This document shows, one piece after another, positions 7,649 through 15,911 of a stretch of 44,382 bases of DNA. The stretch spans positions 1 through 44,382 of the forward strand of contig JABHOG010000067.1 of NCBI GenBank assembly GCA_018694835.1, given 5' to 3'. Source of the stretch: Planctomycetota bacterium (GTDB lineage Bacteria; Planctomycetota; UBA8108; UBA1146). The notes under the pieces were generated by a model. The model worked only from the letters and a program-made list of their open reading frames with translations. It searched no databases and was not told where the DNA came from. Position 1 is the stretch's first letter. Every line of letters begins with the position of its first letter. The position numbers and the translations under genes were made by a program.

Positions 7649-9187
7649 TCACCGCGAGATCTCACCTTTCCCCGGGCTGGTCGACCACGGCGGTCGTACA
7701 GAATCGGCTCGATCCTCCCCTAGTGCCTCCAGGATCGGCATGCAGACCCTTCCCTGACAGGCTCCCATGCCGATGCGGCACAATAACCTCGCCTCCCGGA
7801 TGGAGCCGATTCGATCCGCTGTCGCGGCGGTCACATCCTCACATCGACAGAGCATCACTTCACCACGCCCCTGATGGAACAGTTCCGGTCGCAGGGAATG
7901 CGCCGCTTCGAGTGCCCCCCCCCACGCTCGGTGCCGTCGCACGCGTGCTTGCAACTGCGCACGGGGAGTCCGGCCTGCTGCACAGATCCCCGCCACCAGG
8001 CCGCTATCGATGGCCGCATCGCAGCCGGCGATCCCGGTCGGCTCTCCGGCGCAATATACTCCCTCGACTCCGGTCCACTGCTGGTGATCCACGGCAACGC
8101 AACCATCATCGAGGATACGGCAGCCGAGTCCTTCAGCGACCCGCGTCTCCGGCACCAGTCCAAATCCAACAGCCAGTCCATCCACATCTTCGATGCGAAT
8201 CCCATTCTCGGTTTGCAGATGAACCCGCTCCACTCGCTGATTCCCTTCTGCCTTGACTGGCCAGGAGCAAGACAACTTCTCGACATCTCGCAGTGATTTC
8301 CACAACGCCATCGCCTGTCGAATACGAGTTCGCGATTTCAGTACCCCCAGAAGCAGTGGAATCCGATTGAAGTTGGAAGCTTGCTCGACCAGCAGCACCG
8401 AAGCTTGTTGCTGCCGAGCCAGTTGGGCCACCGCCAGGAGCAATGGCCCGGTTCCCGCCACCACCAGTCGCTTGCCCTTCACATCCAATCCACCCTTGAT
8501 GAGTGATTGCAGTGCTCCGGCTCCGACCACTCCTGGAAGGGTCCAGCCCGGAAATGGCAGGAAACGTTCTCTGGCTCCAGTGGCGATGACGATCGTGTCG
8601 CACTCGATCTCGATCGACTCTCCACTGGCGACCGAACTCGCCTGTAACCTCCCCGGCTCTCCATCGATGATGCTGTAGCCGTGAAGCCTACGAACTCCGG
8701 CTCGTTCGGCTCGCTCGATCCAACTGCGAGCCTCGGCCGGGATCCGATCGTTGTGAGCCCAGATCCTCCCACCCGGACCGGGAGATTCGTCGACCACCAG
8801 GACGTCTAGCCCCAGTTCTGCCGCAGCAATCGCGGAAGCCAACCCTGCCGGGCCGGCACCGATGACGACCAGTTCTGCACCATCTCGCTGCGGCGCTGAG
8901 ATCTTCAGAGGTGCCAGTGGAGATCGATCCAGGTCTCGTTCCGTCTCCACCTGCATCTGATCTCGAACCCGGATCAAACAGCTTCTCACACCCCGGTGCC
9001 CGTCGACCACCAGGCGACACTCGTGGCAACTCCCCATCGCACACAATGCTCCACGTCGCTCGCCTGTCGCAGATCTTCTCAGCGACACGACTCCCAGATC
9101 GAGCAAGGCTGCAGCGAGCTGGGCACCTTCCTTCACCTCGATCCACACACCATCGAGGCGAATCTTCACCTTACGATCGCCACTCAT
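7649..9187 (-). CDS. Fused 2Fe-2S / FAD / BFD-type dehydrogenase subunit (D-hydroxyproline dehydrogenase, probable)
   Basis: 512 residues built from three parts. Residues 1-85 are a plant-type 2Fe-2S domain with C49-x4-C54-x2-C57-x12-C70, like HcnA. About 105-420 is an FAD/NAD(P)-binding pyridine-nucleotide-disulphide-type domain with VVIGAGPAGLAS, a second GxG site and IATGARERFLPFPGW. The C-terminus is a BFD-like iron-sulphur region with CRC (447, 449) and GMGACQGRVC (Cys477, Cys482). In hydrogen-cyanide synthase, opine oxidases and the heteromeric D-hydroxyproline dehydrogenase of pseudomonads the first part is usually a separate small subunit. The matching DadA-type subunit is encoded at 14781-15911. 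The start ATG overlaps the DUF993 stop (ATGA). Confidence 0.85.
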   Translation of the reverse strand: MSGDRKVKIRLDGVWIEVKEGAQLAAALLDLGVVSLRRSATGERRGALCAMGSCHECRLVVDGHRGVRSCLIRVRDQMQVETERDLDRSPLAPLKISAPQRDGAELVVIGAGPAGLASAIAAAELGLDVLVVDESPGPGGRIWAHNDRIPAEARSWIERAERAGVRRLHGYSIIDGEPGRLQASSVASGESIEIECDTIVIATGARERFLPFPGWTLPGVVGAGALQSLIKGGLDVKGKRLVVAGTGPLLLAVAQLARQQQASVLLVEQASNFNRIPLLLGVLKSRTRIRQAMALWKSLRDVEKLSCSWPVKAEGNQRVERVHLQTENGIRIEDVDGLAVGFGLVPETRVAEGLGCRILDDGCVAVDHQQWTGVEGVYCAGEPTGIAGCDAAIDSGLVAGICAAGRTPRAQLQARVRRHRAWGGALEAAHSLRPELFHQGRGEVMLCRCEDVTAATADRIGSIREARLLCRIGMGACQGRVCMPILEALGEDRADSVRPPWSTSPGKGEISR

Positions 9188-10380
9188 CGATGCACGCCCG
9201 CCATCATGAGTTCGATACGCTCCGCCGCCATTCCAGCATCGACGATCGCTCCCGCCCGTGAGGCCAGACGGGCCACATCCAGCAGATGATCGAGATCACG
9301 CTCGAGGTCGATGCGATGGAGTAACATCGGTTGATTCTGGTGACCATTGAGCCAGGCGGTGAAAGCGAGGCCCGTCTTGTAGAGGTGGGTCGGTGCTTCA
9401 AAGACTCGCTGGCCGTACTCTTCACAAGGCTGCATCCAACGGCGATATCCAGCGAGATCTCCTGCTGCCAGATGCCTGAGTGCTCGTCCAGCAGGGACTG
9501 CGACTCCATCCAGCACACCCAGCAGGGCATGACTGAAATCTCCATCGGGAATCTGACGATCACCGATGGCGACGCTCTGGCATGGGATCTTTCCATCCCC
9601 TGCGATCAGATCACAAAAGTGAAGGTCGTCCCCGGTCAGCACGATCTGTCCCCGCTCACGACAACGCTGCCGCACCTCGATCTCCAGGTCGTGGTCCAGC
9701 ATCGACATCTTGACGCCACGTACCTTGTCAACATCGATGCTGAGGATCTGATCAAGGCTGGTACCTGGGAAGTATCCCGCCAGTTCTGCCAGAAACATCG
9801 GGCCGAGCCAGTGAAGTAGCACTGGTCCGTTACTCTGCTCGATGATGGAGCGATAGATCGAGACGTACTGCTGCTCGTCACAACCCCAGCGACAGAGCCA
9901 AGGCATCGGCAAGATGATCGCAATGCCACCGGCCTGCTGGATGATATGAACTTGCTCGACCACGGCATCGATCAACGTCGTGTGGTCCGACACCTCGCCG
10001 CACTGGTCTGCCCCGGCTCCGGCGATGAAGCCTGTATCAAGATCGAGCTCCCCGCACTGCTCGATCAATCTTCGTGCGGCGGGCCAACCCAGTTCAAATC
10101 GCTGGGCGGTGTCCATCGCTTCTGCGATGCCAAATCCATGTGAGGACAGGTGCTGACGAAACGCCATCGTCTGATCCCAGTCGACCATCTCGATGGCATC
10201 TGCACTGCTCGATCCTGCCGCACCAGTGGATCGTTGGGTGGCGTCATCCTTCAAGATGATGTGAGCCGCAGCATAGGCGACCCTGACCGGCTCTGCGCCA
10301 GTGGGTTCAGCCTCTCGGGAGAGCAAGCCATCTTCCAGCCAGATCGGTTCTCCATCAGGATTTGGCAGTTCAATCTTCAT
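9184..10380 (-). CDS. DUF993 family TIM-barrel protein
   Basis: 398 residues from the ATG at 10380, which overlaps the transporter stop by four bases (ATGA); the open frame runs further upstream but only inside the transporter gene. Family features match DUF993 from start to end: MKIELPNPDGE at the N-terminus, VAYAAAHI, GIAEAMDTAQR, VLLHWLGPMF, GVKMSMLDHDLE, LTGDDLHFCDLIAGDG and a C-terminal YKTGLAFTAWLNGHQ. The family is described as related to dihydrodipicolinate synthase, and members are often found next to sugar or acid catabolic genes, but no reaction is established as far as I know. Its tight coupling to the fused dehydrogenase subunit implies a shared pathway. Confidence 0.88.
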   Translation of the reverse strand: MKIELPNPDGEPIWLEDGLLSREAEPTGAEPVRVAYAAAHIILKDDATQRSTGAAGSSSADAIEMVDWDQTMAFRQHLSSHGFGIAEAMDTAQRFELGWPAARRLIEQCGELDLDTGFIAGAGADQCGEVSDHTTLIDAVVEQVHIIQQAGGIAIILPMPWLCRWGCDEQQYVSIYRSIIEQSNGPVLLHWLGPMFLAELAGYFPGTSLDQILSIDVDKVRGVKMSMLDHDLEIEVRQRCRERGQIVLTGDDLHFCDLIAGDGKIPCQSVAIGDRQIPDGDFSHALLGVLDGVAVPAGRALRHLAAGDLAGYRRWMQPCEEYGQRVFEAPTHLYKTGLAFTAWLNGHQNQPMLLHRIDLERDLDHLLDVARLASRAGAIVDAGMAAERIELMMAGVHR

Positions 10381-11834
10381 CCGGTCAGTTTTTCTATCCA
10401 GCCAGGCAAGGCGGTGGCCGTCTTCCAGATCAGAAACGTACTCAGCACAAGCGTCGCCAGCAGAATCGCTCCTTGCCACAGCATCGCCCTGGTTCCCTCA
10501 GGTCTATCCGCACCGAGATATTTCTTCGAACGCTGCATCTTGAGGATTCCTATGTAGACCGCAGGCAACAGGAAACCGGTCAAGATGGTCGTCGGGACCG
10601 CAATCCAGATCGCCATGTCACTCCAGTAGAACGCGCCCAGTACTCCAGGTGTGGGGAGCAAGCATGCCAATCGAAATTGCTTCGATCCGACCTTCCAGCC
10701 GAGAGTTTCACAGGCAGCAAAACCGCAGCAAACCATGTGCATCGTGATGCTACTGGTCACCATTCCGAGCAATCCGAGATCAAAGAGGATTCTTGAAGTC
10801 CCTGTACCAAAGGTGCTACCGAGGATTTTCGCCGCATCGATCGGCTTGAAGCCCTTCCCTGGAAACGGGATTCCATCGGGGCCAAAGGTACTGGCTGCTG
10901 CCACCACGATCAGGGTTGTGGTCAACAGGTACGGGACAAACATACCTGCAAATAGATCAAACTTTGCCAGGGATCGATGCTCCTTACCCCAGCCTCTCGC
11001 CAGCAACGAATACGGATAGAGAAAGACCATGTTGGCACCGATGGCCGCTGCCAACCCCGCCACCACGATACTCAGAGCATCGACCGACTTGCTCGCATCA
11101 TCCACAGGAGAGAAGGTCTCGCCGATCGATCCCGGGATGAAACCGGCAAAGAAGGCACCCGGATCACTGATTCCCGTCTTTACGACAACTGCGGCAAAGC
11201 ACAGCACGATCAACCACACCATCACCTGCATGCTACGCTCGAACAACTTCAACAACTTCGGCGAACGACCATAGGTGCTCGACCAGATGATGGCCCAAGC
11301 CAGCACCAACAAACCCCCACCCCAACCGATCCTGACACCCGTGACCGCTCCGATGTCCTGGATGGCGGCTGCCGCGAGTGCGTACTGAGCGAAGTGCCAG
11401 ATGACACTCGACAGTACCGCCCCGGCGATGAAGGCGAATGCATAGAATGGACCCGCATGCTGGCGAATCGCCGCCAGAGGTCGCTGGCCGGTCGAGAGGG
11501 TCTGGTGTGCGACCGCTGACAACACTGCCATTCCGAGCAGCATCGACAGTGGCGCCACCCACAGTAACTGGTATCCAAACGCGCCACCGGCCATCAAAGT
11601 TGCCGCGGCGGTGCCACCTCCGAGGGTCAGCGAACTCTGCAGGTAGCCAGGCCCGCCTCGACGGAGGAACGCTCCCCAGCGCTTCGTGATGGGAGCATCC
11701 TCCAGTGAAGTGAGCCACTTCTTCTCTTCGGCCAGCACCTTCCGATCGGGCGGGGCCACCATCGGCAGGTCGACCTGCTGCTGCGAATCCAGGTCGCCCT
11801 GCTGCTGCTGCGAATCATCGTCGATTTGATTCAA
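10377..11834 (-). CDS. Nramp-like (LeuT-fold) transporter lacking the metal-site motif
   Basis: 485 residues with about eleven helices. I place the start at TTG 11834: it overlaps the stop of the OYE gene (TTGA) and has AGGAAGGG nine bases upstream; the longer open frame would lie inside that gene. The overall pattern, including GPGYLQ...GYQLLW in helix 1-2, marks it as Nramp-related. However the helix-1 DPGN metal-binding motif is replaced by LGGGTA (about 71-76), and the helix-6 MPH motif region reads GANMVFLYPYSLLARGW. Metal transport of the usual kind is therefore doubtful; an organic substrate is possible. The Gln/Asp-rich N-terminal 24 residues are unusual. Both ends overlap neighbours. 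Confidence 0.8.
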   Translation of the reverse strand: MNQIDDDSQQQQGDLDSQQQVDLPMVAPPDRKVLAEEKKWLTSLEDAPITKRWGAFLRRGGPGYLQSSLTLGGGTAAATLMAGGAFGYQLLWVAPLSMLLGMAVLSAVAHQTLSTGQRPLAAIRQHAGPFYAFAFIAGAVLSSVIWHFAQYALAAAAIQDIGAVTGVRIGWGGGLLVLAWAIIWSSTYGRSPKLLKLFERSMQVMVWLIVLCFAAVVVKTGISDPGAFFAGFIPGSIGETFSPVDDASKSVDALSIVVAGLAAAIGANMVFLYPYSLLARGWGKEHRSLAKFDLFAGMFVPYLLTTTLIVVAAASTFGPDGIPFPGKGFKPIDAAKILGSTFGTGTSRILFDLGLLGMVTSSITMHMVCCGFAACETLGWKVGSKQFRLACLLPTPGVLGAFYWSDMAIWIAVPTTILTGFLLPAVYIGILKMQRSKKYLGADRPEGTRAMLWQGAILLATLVLSTFLIWKTATALPGWIEKLTG

Positions 11835-13279
11835 CGGGCATTTCCCTTCCTGGCACTCGCCTTGGCGGATTTCAACTCCGCTGCGGCAGGGTGCGACTTG
11901 TAATGATCGTCGAGCGGAAAACAGCCGCTGACCAAACCGTTTCTCGGTGCTGTGGTGCAGTCGCTGAAGGTCCGGCACACCAGTTTCTTTGGCATTGCAC
12001 GGCCGTGGATGACATCCCTTGGCAACTCGGGATAGGAGAGCATCGATCTTCCGAGACCGACCACATCCTGGAATCCGTTACGGATCTCATGCTGCGCCAC
12101 TGCCGGTAACCACTCCTGCAAATAGGTCCAGCCGGTGCCGACCAGACCGAGATGGGGAAATGACTGCCGGACCGCTCGGGCGGCCTGAAGATGTGCGGCA
12201 ACTCCCACCAGCGGGTCTTCCGGCGGCGGATATCCGTCACTGGGAGGATACTGTGCCGGTCTCTGGCGGTGAGGACACCAGTAGGGCGAACCGATGGTCA
12301 AGTTGAGCCATTCGATCCCCGCCTCCTGCAACAAGGTGATCAGTTGCATCGGCTCGGTCCAGCTGGGGTTCTGCGGATCTGCCGGATCGATGCCAAAGCC
12401 ATGCGGGTATGGCTCGCCCTCGGGCCAGTCGGGTTCACCCTCTCCCTGGTGCGATTTCTTGAAGGGAATCACATCGGTCACCGACAGGCGTACCGCGACC
12501 CCCAGCCCCGGTGCGGCGCTGCGCACTGCAGCGATCACCTCTCTCAACAGACGACTGCGACCCTCCAGGTCGCCACCATATCGACCAGGGCGCGTTCTCG
12601 CCGACAGTAACTCGTGCAACAGGTATCCGTGGCACGCCTTGATATCGACGAAATCGAAGCCCGCTTTCTGCGCACAGACCGCAGCCTCGATATACCTCTC
12701 AGCGATCGATTCCAGTTCACCATCGTCGAGCAGTTGTTCTGCAGTGGCGGAAACTCGCTCATCGAGAATCGGATGTTGAAAGGCGATCTTTGGTGAAGGA
12801 CCCGCCGTCGTCGGGCGCGACCAGCGTCCGGAGTGAGTCAGTTGCAAACCTACCACCGAAGCAGTGGGGGCTTCGTTTCCGATCGCATCATGGCCGGCAG
12901 TGATCGCCTGTCGCAGCGACTCCAGTGTCCGACAACTCCGATCCGAATCACGATGGAACAGTTGGTTCGGGTTGGCCCGACCATCCTCCACCACTGCAAA
13001 CGCTTCACCACCCCAGATCAGGGCAGCACCACTCTCTCCAAAGCGACGCCAGCGCCGGAATGTCTCTTCGGAAGGAGATCCATCGGCATGTGCGTCCCAA
13101 CCTTCCATCGGCTGCACGGCGAATCGATTGGAAAGGGACCAGCCCCCTTTCTCCAGTGCAGATCCGAGTGGTCCGGGAGATTCCACCTCGTCATCGAGGT
13201 CCAGTTTTCCATCGATCTCCTTCCAACGAGCGCGGAAGGAGTCTGTATCCTTGAACTTATTCGGAGATCGAATCTTCAT
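11831..13279 (-). CDS. Old-yellow-enzyme-type NADH:flavin oxidoreductase
   Basis: 482 residues from ATG 13279, which overlaps the stop of the enolase-superfamily gene (ATGA). An FMN-binding TIM barrel: SNRFAVQPMEGWDA near residues 50-65, VGLQLTHSGRWSRP, and AGFDFVDIKACHGYLLHELLSARTRPGRYGG, the classic OYE substrate/FMN region. The C-terminal end has GLGRSMLSYPELPRDV followed by three Cys (CRTFSDC...GC), reminiscent of the iron-sulphur segment of the larger trimethylamine/dimethylglycine dehydrogenase class, but the C-terminal FAD/NAD domains of that class are absent. So it could be an enoate reductase-like or a short demethylase-like enzyme. Substrate unknown. Confidence 0.88.
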   Translation of the reverse strand: MKIRSPNKFKDTDSFRARWKEIDGKLDLDDEVESPGPLGSALEKGGWSLSNRFAVQPMEGWDAHADGSPSEETFRRWRRFGESGAALIWGGEAFAVVEDGRANPNQLFHRDSDRSCRTLESLRQAITAGHDAIGNEAPTASVVGLQLTHSGRWSRPTTAGPSPKIAFQHPILDERVSATAEQLLDDGELESIAERYIEAAVCAQKAGFDFVDIKACHGYLLHELLSARTRPGRYGGDLEGRSRLLREVIAAVRSAAPGLGVAVRLSVTDVIPFKKSHQGEGEPDWPEGEPYPHGFGIDPADPQNPSWTEPMQLITLLQEAGIEWLNLTIGSPYWCPHRQRPAQYPPSDGYPPPEDPLVGVAAHLQAARAVRQSFPHLGLVGTGWTYLQEWLPAVAQHEIRNGFQDVVGLGRSMLSYPELPRDVIHGRAMPKKLVCRTFSDCTTAPRNGLVSGCFPLDDHYKSHPAAAELKSAKASARKGNAR

Positions 13280-14685
13280 TCCTGCTCTTTCGCTCTTCGA
13301 GAGAGTACCGAGCGACGCTGATGGCTCGCAGGTTCGATGGTGCAACCATAGCCTTCGCAATCAAGAGATCGAATCGAGAGGTTTCCGGCTTCGATGTGGA
13401 GTTCGGCTCCATCGCCGAGTGTTCGATATAGATCTGGATGATCATTCACCAGCGAAGCCGCTTCCTCTGGAGGAAGATGATCGAGACCCCTGAAGTAATG
13501 GTGGCCGTTTCGTTCGACATGGTGCAACCCCAGTGCCGCCACCGTCAGCAGATCCTGATGCAACCCCCACGGTGGCAGATTGGTCAGGTCCTCGCCACTG
13601 ATGAAGGCACCGCCTTCGTGATGATCGCACAGGCCCTGATGGGCGATGGAGCGCGACACTCCCTTGCAGTTCTTGGCTGAGACTCCTCGATAGCCGATGC
13701 GTAACGCCTCCGGAAATGCCTCCGGACCATGGTCCGCCTCGTCGATGATGACGGGAGCGTACCTTGCCAGTTCGCTGGGGCTGGCACTCTCGTCAAAGGT
13801 CAAGGAGCGTGGCACCGGCTGCTCGATGCTGACGATCGCATCGATGAAAGTGGAGCCGGCCCCCTTTGCTGACAACTGCTCCAGCACCTGCGCCAGCTGC
13901 GAGGGATCGGCATACTGCTCGTTCCCATCGAGAGTCACCCGGTAACCGGGAGAGGCTTCATCTTCGAGAATCCGAGCCACTCGACCCAGTCGCTCCAGAT
14001 CCTGCTGCGGATCTCCACCGACCTTCACCTTGAACCATGCCAGGCCGTGACGACGGATATCCTCTACCAGTGTCACCGGTAGGCCATCTTCGGGAGAGCC
14101 CTCAGACGCCTCCTCCAGATCATCGAGCAAACCGATCGTGTGACGAACCGCAATCGTCGAAGGCAGAGGGGCAGGATGAAACTTCCAGCCTGCTGGAATG
14201 GATGAGTGAAATCGATCGGGCTGGATCTTGAACAGATCACAGTCGAGGGCGTCGATGAAAGGGACGCCGACACCTCTACAGGTGGCGTCCATCATCGCTC
14301 GTTCCCAGATCGCACAGCCAAATCCTCGAGTCAATCGATCGGCTGCCGTGACGGGAACGGACAGAACCCGGTCTTCGAGGGTTCTCCAGTAATGATCAAA
14401 AACAGAGGCCTTGGTACCATCGAGAAGGATCTGCCCGGCGATCTGAATGCTCTCGACCAGCGATTCAATATCGGCTTCGACCGATCGCTCGAGATTCTTC
14501 TCGAACCAGCGAGGTACCAGCAACTCCGATGTGTAGCCAACCATCGGAGTGCCATCGGATGTTTCTGCATGAAGAGTAGCCACTGCCATCGGTGCCTCGG
14601 TGAGCGTATGCACACCGAAACGAAATGGGATGCGCGTATGGCACTCCTTCAGTTCCAGTTCGATCTCCGTCACCGTGATCTGCAA
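13276..14685 (-). CDS. Enolase-superfamily (muconate-lactonizing/mandelate-racemase type) enzyme
   Basis: 469 residues, longer than the usual 360-400. The barrel residues are present: Lys219-x-Lys221 in FKVKVGG, metal ligands Asp253 (TLDGNEQ), Glu288 (SIEQP) and Asp315 (IIDEAD), and Lys338/Lys341 (SAKNCKG) on the opposite side. A KxK plus a second Lys is the pattern of the muconate-lactonizing-enzyme branch (epimerases, cycloisomerases, some dehydratases). The start is TTG 14685 with a very good GGGAGGA seven bases upstream. An insertion-rich middle (about 145-205) accounts for the extra length. Given the setting, epimerisation or dehydration of a proline derivative is possible, but the substrate is not determined. 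Confidence 0.85.
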   Translation of the reverse strand: MQITVTEIELELKECHTRIPFRFGVHTLTEAPMAVATLHAETSDGTPMVGYTSELLVPRWFEKNLERSVEADIESLVESIQIAGQILLDGTKASVFDHYWRTLEDRVLSVPVTAADRLTRGFGCAIWERAMMDATCRGVGVPFIDALDCDLFKIQPDRFHSSIPAGWKFHPAPLPSTIAVRHTIGLLDDLEEASEGSPEDGLPVTLVEDIRRHGLAWFKVKVGGDPQQDLERLGRVARILEDEASPGYRVTLDGNEQYADPSQLAQVLEQLSAKGAGSTFIDAIVSIEQPVPRSLTFDESASPSELARYAPVIIDEADHGPEAFPEALRIGYRGVSAKNCKGVSRSIAHQGLCDHHEGGAFISGEDLTNLPPWGLHQDLLTVAALGLHHVERNGHHYFRGLDHLPPEEAASLVNDHPDLYRTLGDGAELHIEAGNLSIRSLDCEGYGCTIEPASHQRRSVLSRRAKEQE

Positions 14686-14780
14686 GATTGTTCCTCCCTG
14701 AGATGAATTCGATTCACCTGCGGCCTGATTCTCTGGATCCCGGACTCAACGGCTGCATCGTGCCCTTTGCTCTGCCAGGA

Positions 14781-15911
14781 TCAAGAAGTGGTCATGACTC
14801 GAGCCGGATCCCAGGCTCGTGGATCGATGGGACTGGTGGTTCCGTGCATCGAGTGCGCGATCAACTGGGCCGCCGCAGGGGCCTGGGTGATCCCCAGGCC
14901 CTCAAATCCTGCCGCGATCCAGACCCCCGGCTGAGCGGGCACCGGGCCGATCAGCGGCCTCGAATCTGCCGTAGCCGCTCGAGTACCACTCCAGCAGCGA
15001 ACAATTGGCAACCTCGAGATCCCTGGCAGGAATCGATCACTTCGAGCGACAATTCGCTCCATCAGCTGCCGGTCGACCATTGCGCCATGGCGAGGCCGGC
15101 GACTCGACCCGATACACAGCTGGCCGGTAGATCTGGGCAGGATGGCGCAGGCCACTGCTTCTTCCACTTCACCGTGAGCCCCCTTCTGGTATCCCGCCTC
15201 GACAACATGATGAGAGAGAACCTGGGTTCCACGGGCGGTGATGGCGAGTTGTCCTTCACGAGGGATGATCGGCACTTCGATCCCCGATTCATCGAGTAGA
15301 TCGAGCGCATTCAATCCGGAGGCGATCACGATGGCATCGGCTTCGATGCTGTTGCCATCGAAGAGGCGAACCACTCCCGACTCCACCGAAGAAACCCTCA
15401 CTCGTGGACGAAAGGTCGCTCCCAGCTGCTTTGCCTGATCCACCATCGCTGCGGCAACCACCGGAGCGTACAACACCCCATCCTCCGGCACTCGAAGACC
15501 GCCGACCAGATCCCTCGCCAGTGCTGGCTCCGCATCATGAAACGACTTTCCTACCAGTAACTCCGCACGAATGCCTTCCGCCTCAAGCCTCGCTGCAGAA
15601 TTGACGAGTTCGTTGAATGTGTCATCGTCTTCAGCCATCCAGAGGGTTCCGGTTTCACTGAAACCGTCCGCTCCAGCGATTTCTGGGCAATCGTCTCGCC
15701 AGATCGATCTTCCCAGTTTGCAAAGTTGCAATCCGGCTCGATCCCCATCATTGATGACGATGTGTCCCATTCCCGCAGCGGTTCCCCCTCGAACTCCCAC
15801 CGCCTCACCCTGGTCCACCACCAGCACTTCGGCCCCGCAGCGAGCCAGTGTTCGAGCACAGCAGGCGCCGACCACTCCTGCACCGACGATCACCACCTTG
15901 AAATTTGCCAT
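14781..15911 (-). CDS. DadA/DAO-type FAD-dependent D-amino acid dehydrogenase (D-hydroxyproline dehydrogenase catalytic subunit, probable)
   Basis: 376 residues from ATG 15911 (the longer frame lies in the upstream glycosyltransferase gene; stop and start share bases as TGATG). N-terminal Rossmann motif VVIVGAGVVGACCARTLA, then GGTAAGMGHIV, and the C-terminal GFEGLGITQAPAAAQLIA, a DAO-family FAD-binding end. This family oxidises secondary and D-amino acids to imines and passes electrons to partners. In HcnABC/opine-oxidase-type complexes such a subunit pairs with an FAD/iron-sulphur partner, here encoded 5.6 kb downstream at 7649-9187. Together with the epimerase this supports D-hydroxyproline oxidation to pyrroline-4-hydroxy-2-carboxylate. 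Confidence 0.85.
   Translation of the reverse strand: MANFKVVIVGAGVVGACCARTLARCGAEVLVVDQGEAVGVRGGTAAGMGHIVINDGDRAGLQLCKLGRSIWRDDCPEIAGADGFSETGTLWMAEDDDTFNELVNSAARLEAEGIRAELLVGKSFHDAEPALARDLVGGLRVPEDGVLYAPVVAAAMVDQAKQLGATFRPRVRVSSVESGVVRLFDGNSIEADAIVIASGLNALDLLDESGIEVPIIPREGQLAITARGTQVLSHHVVEAGYQKGAHGEVEEAVACAILPRSTGQLCIGSSRRPRHGAMVDRQLMERIVARSDRFLPGISRLPIVRCWSGTRAATADSRPLIGPVPAQPGVWIAAGFEGLGITQAPAAAQLIAHSMHGTTSPIDPRAWDPARVMTTS

Noticed and set aside
10381-10479. Upstream extension of the DUF993 gene to 10479
   Set aside because: The extra 33 codons are inside the transporter gene and do not resemble the family; the family-like start MKIELPN coincides with an ATGA overlap at 10380.
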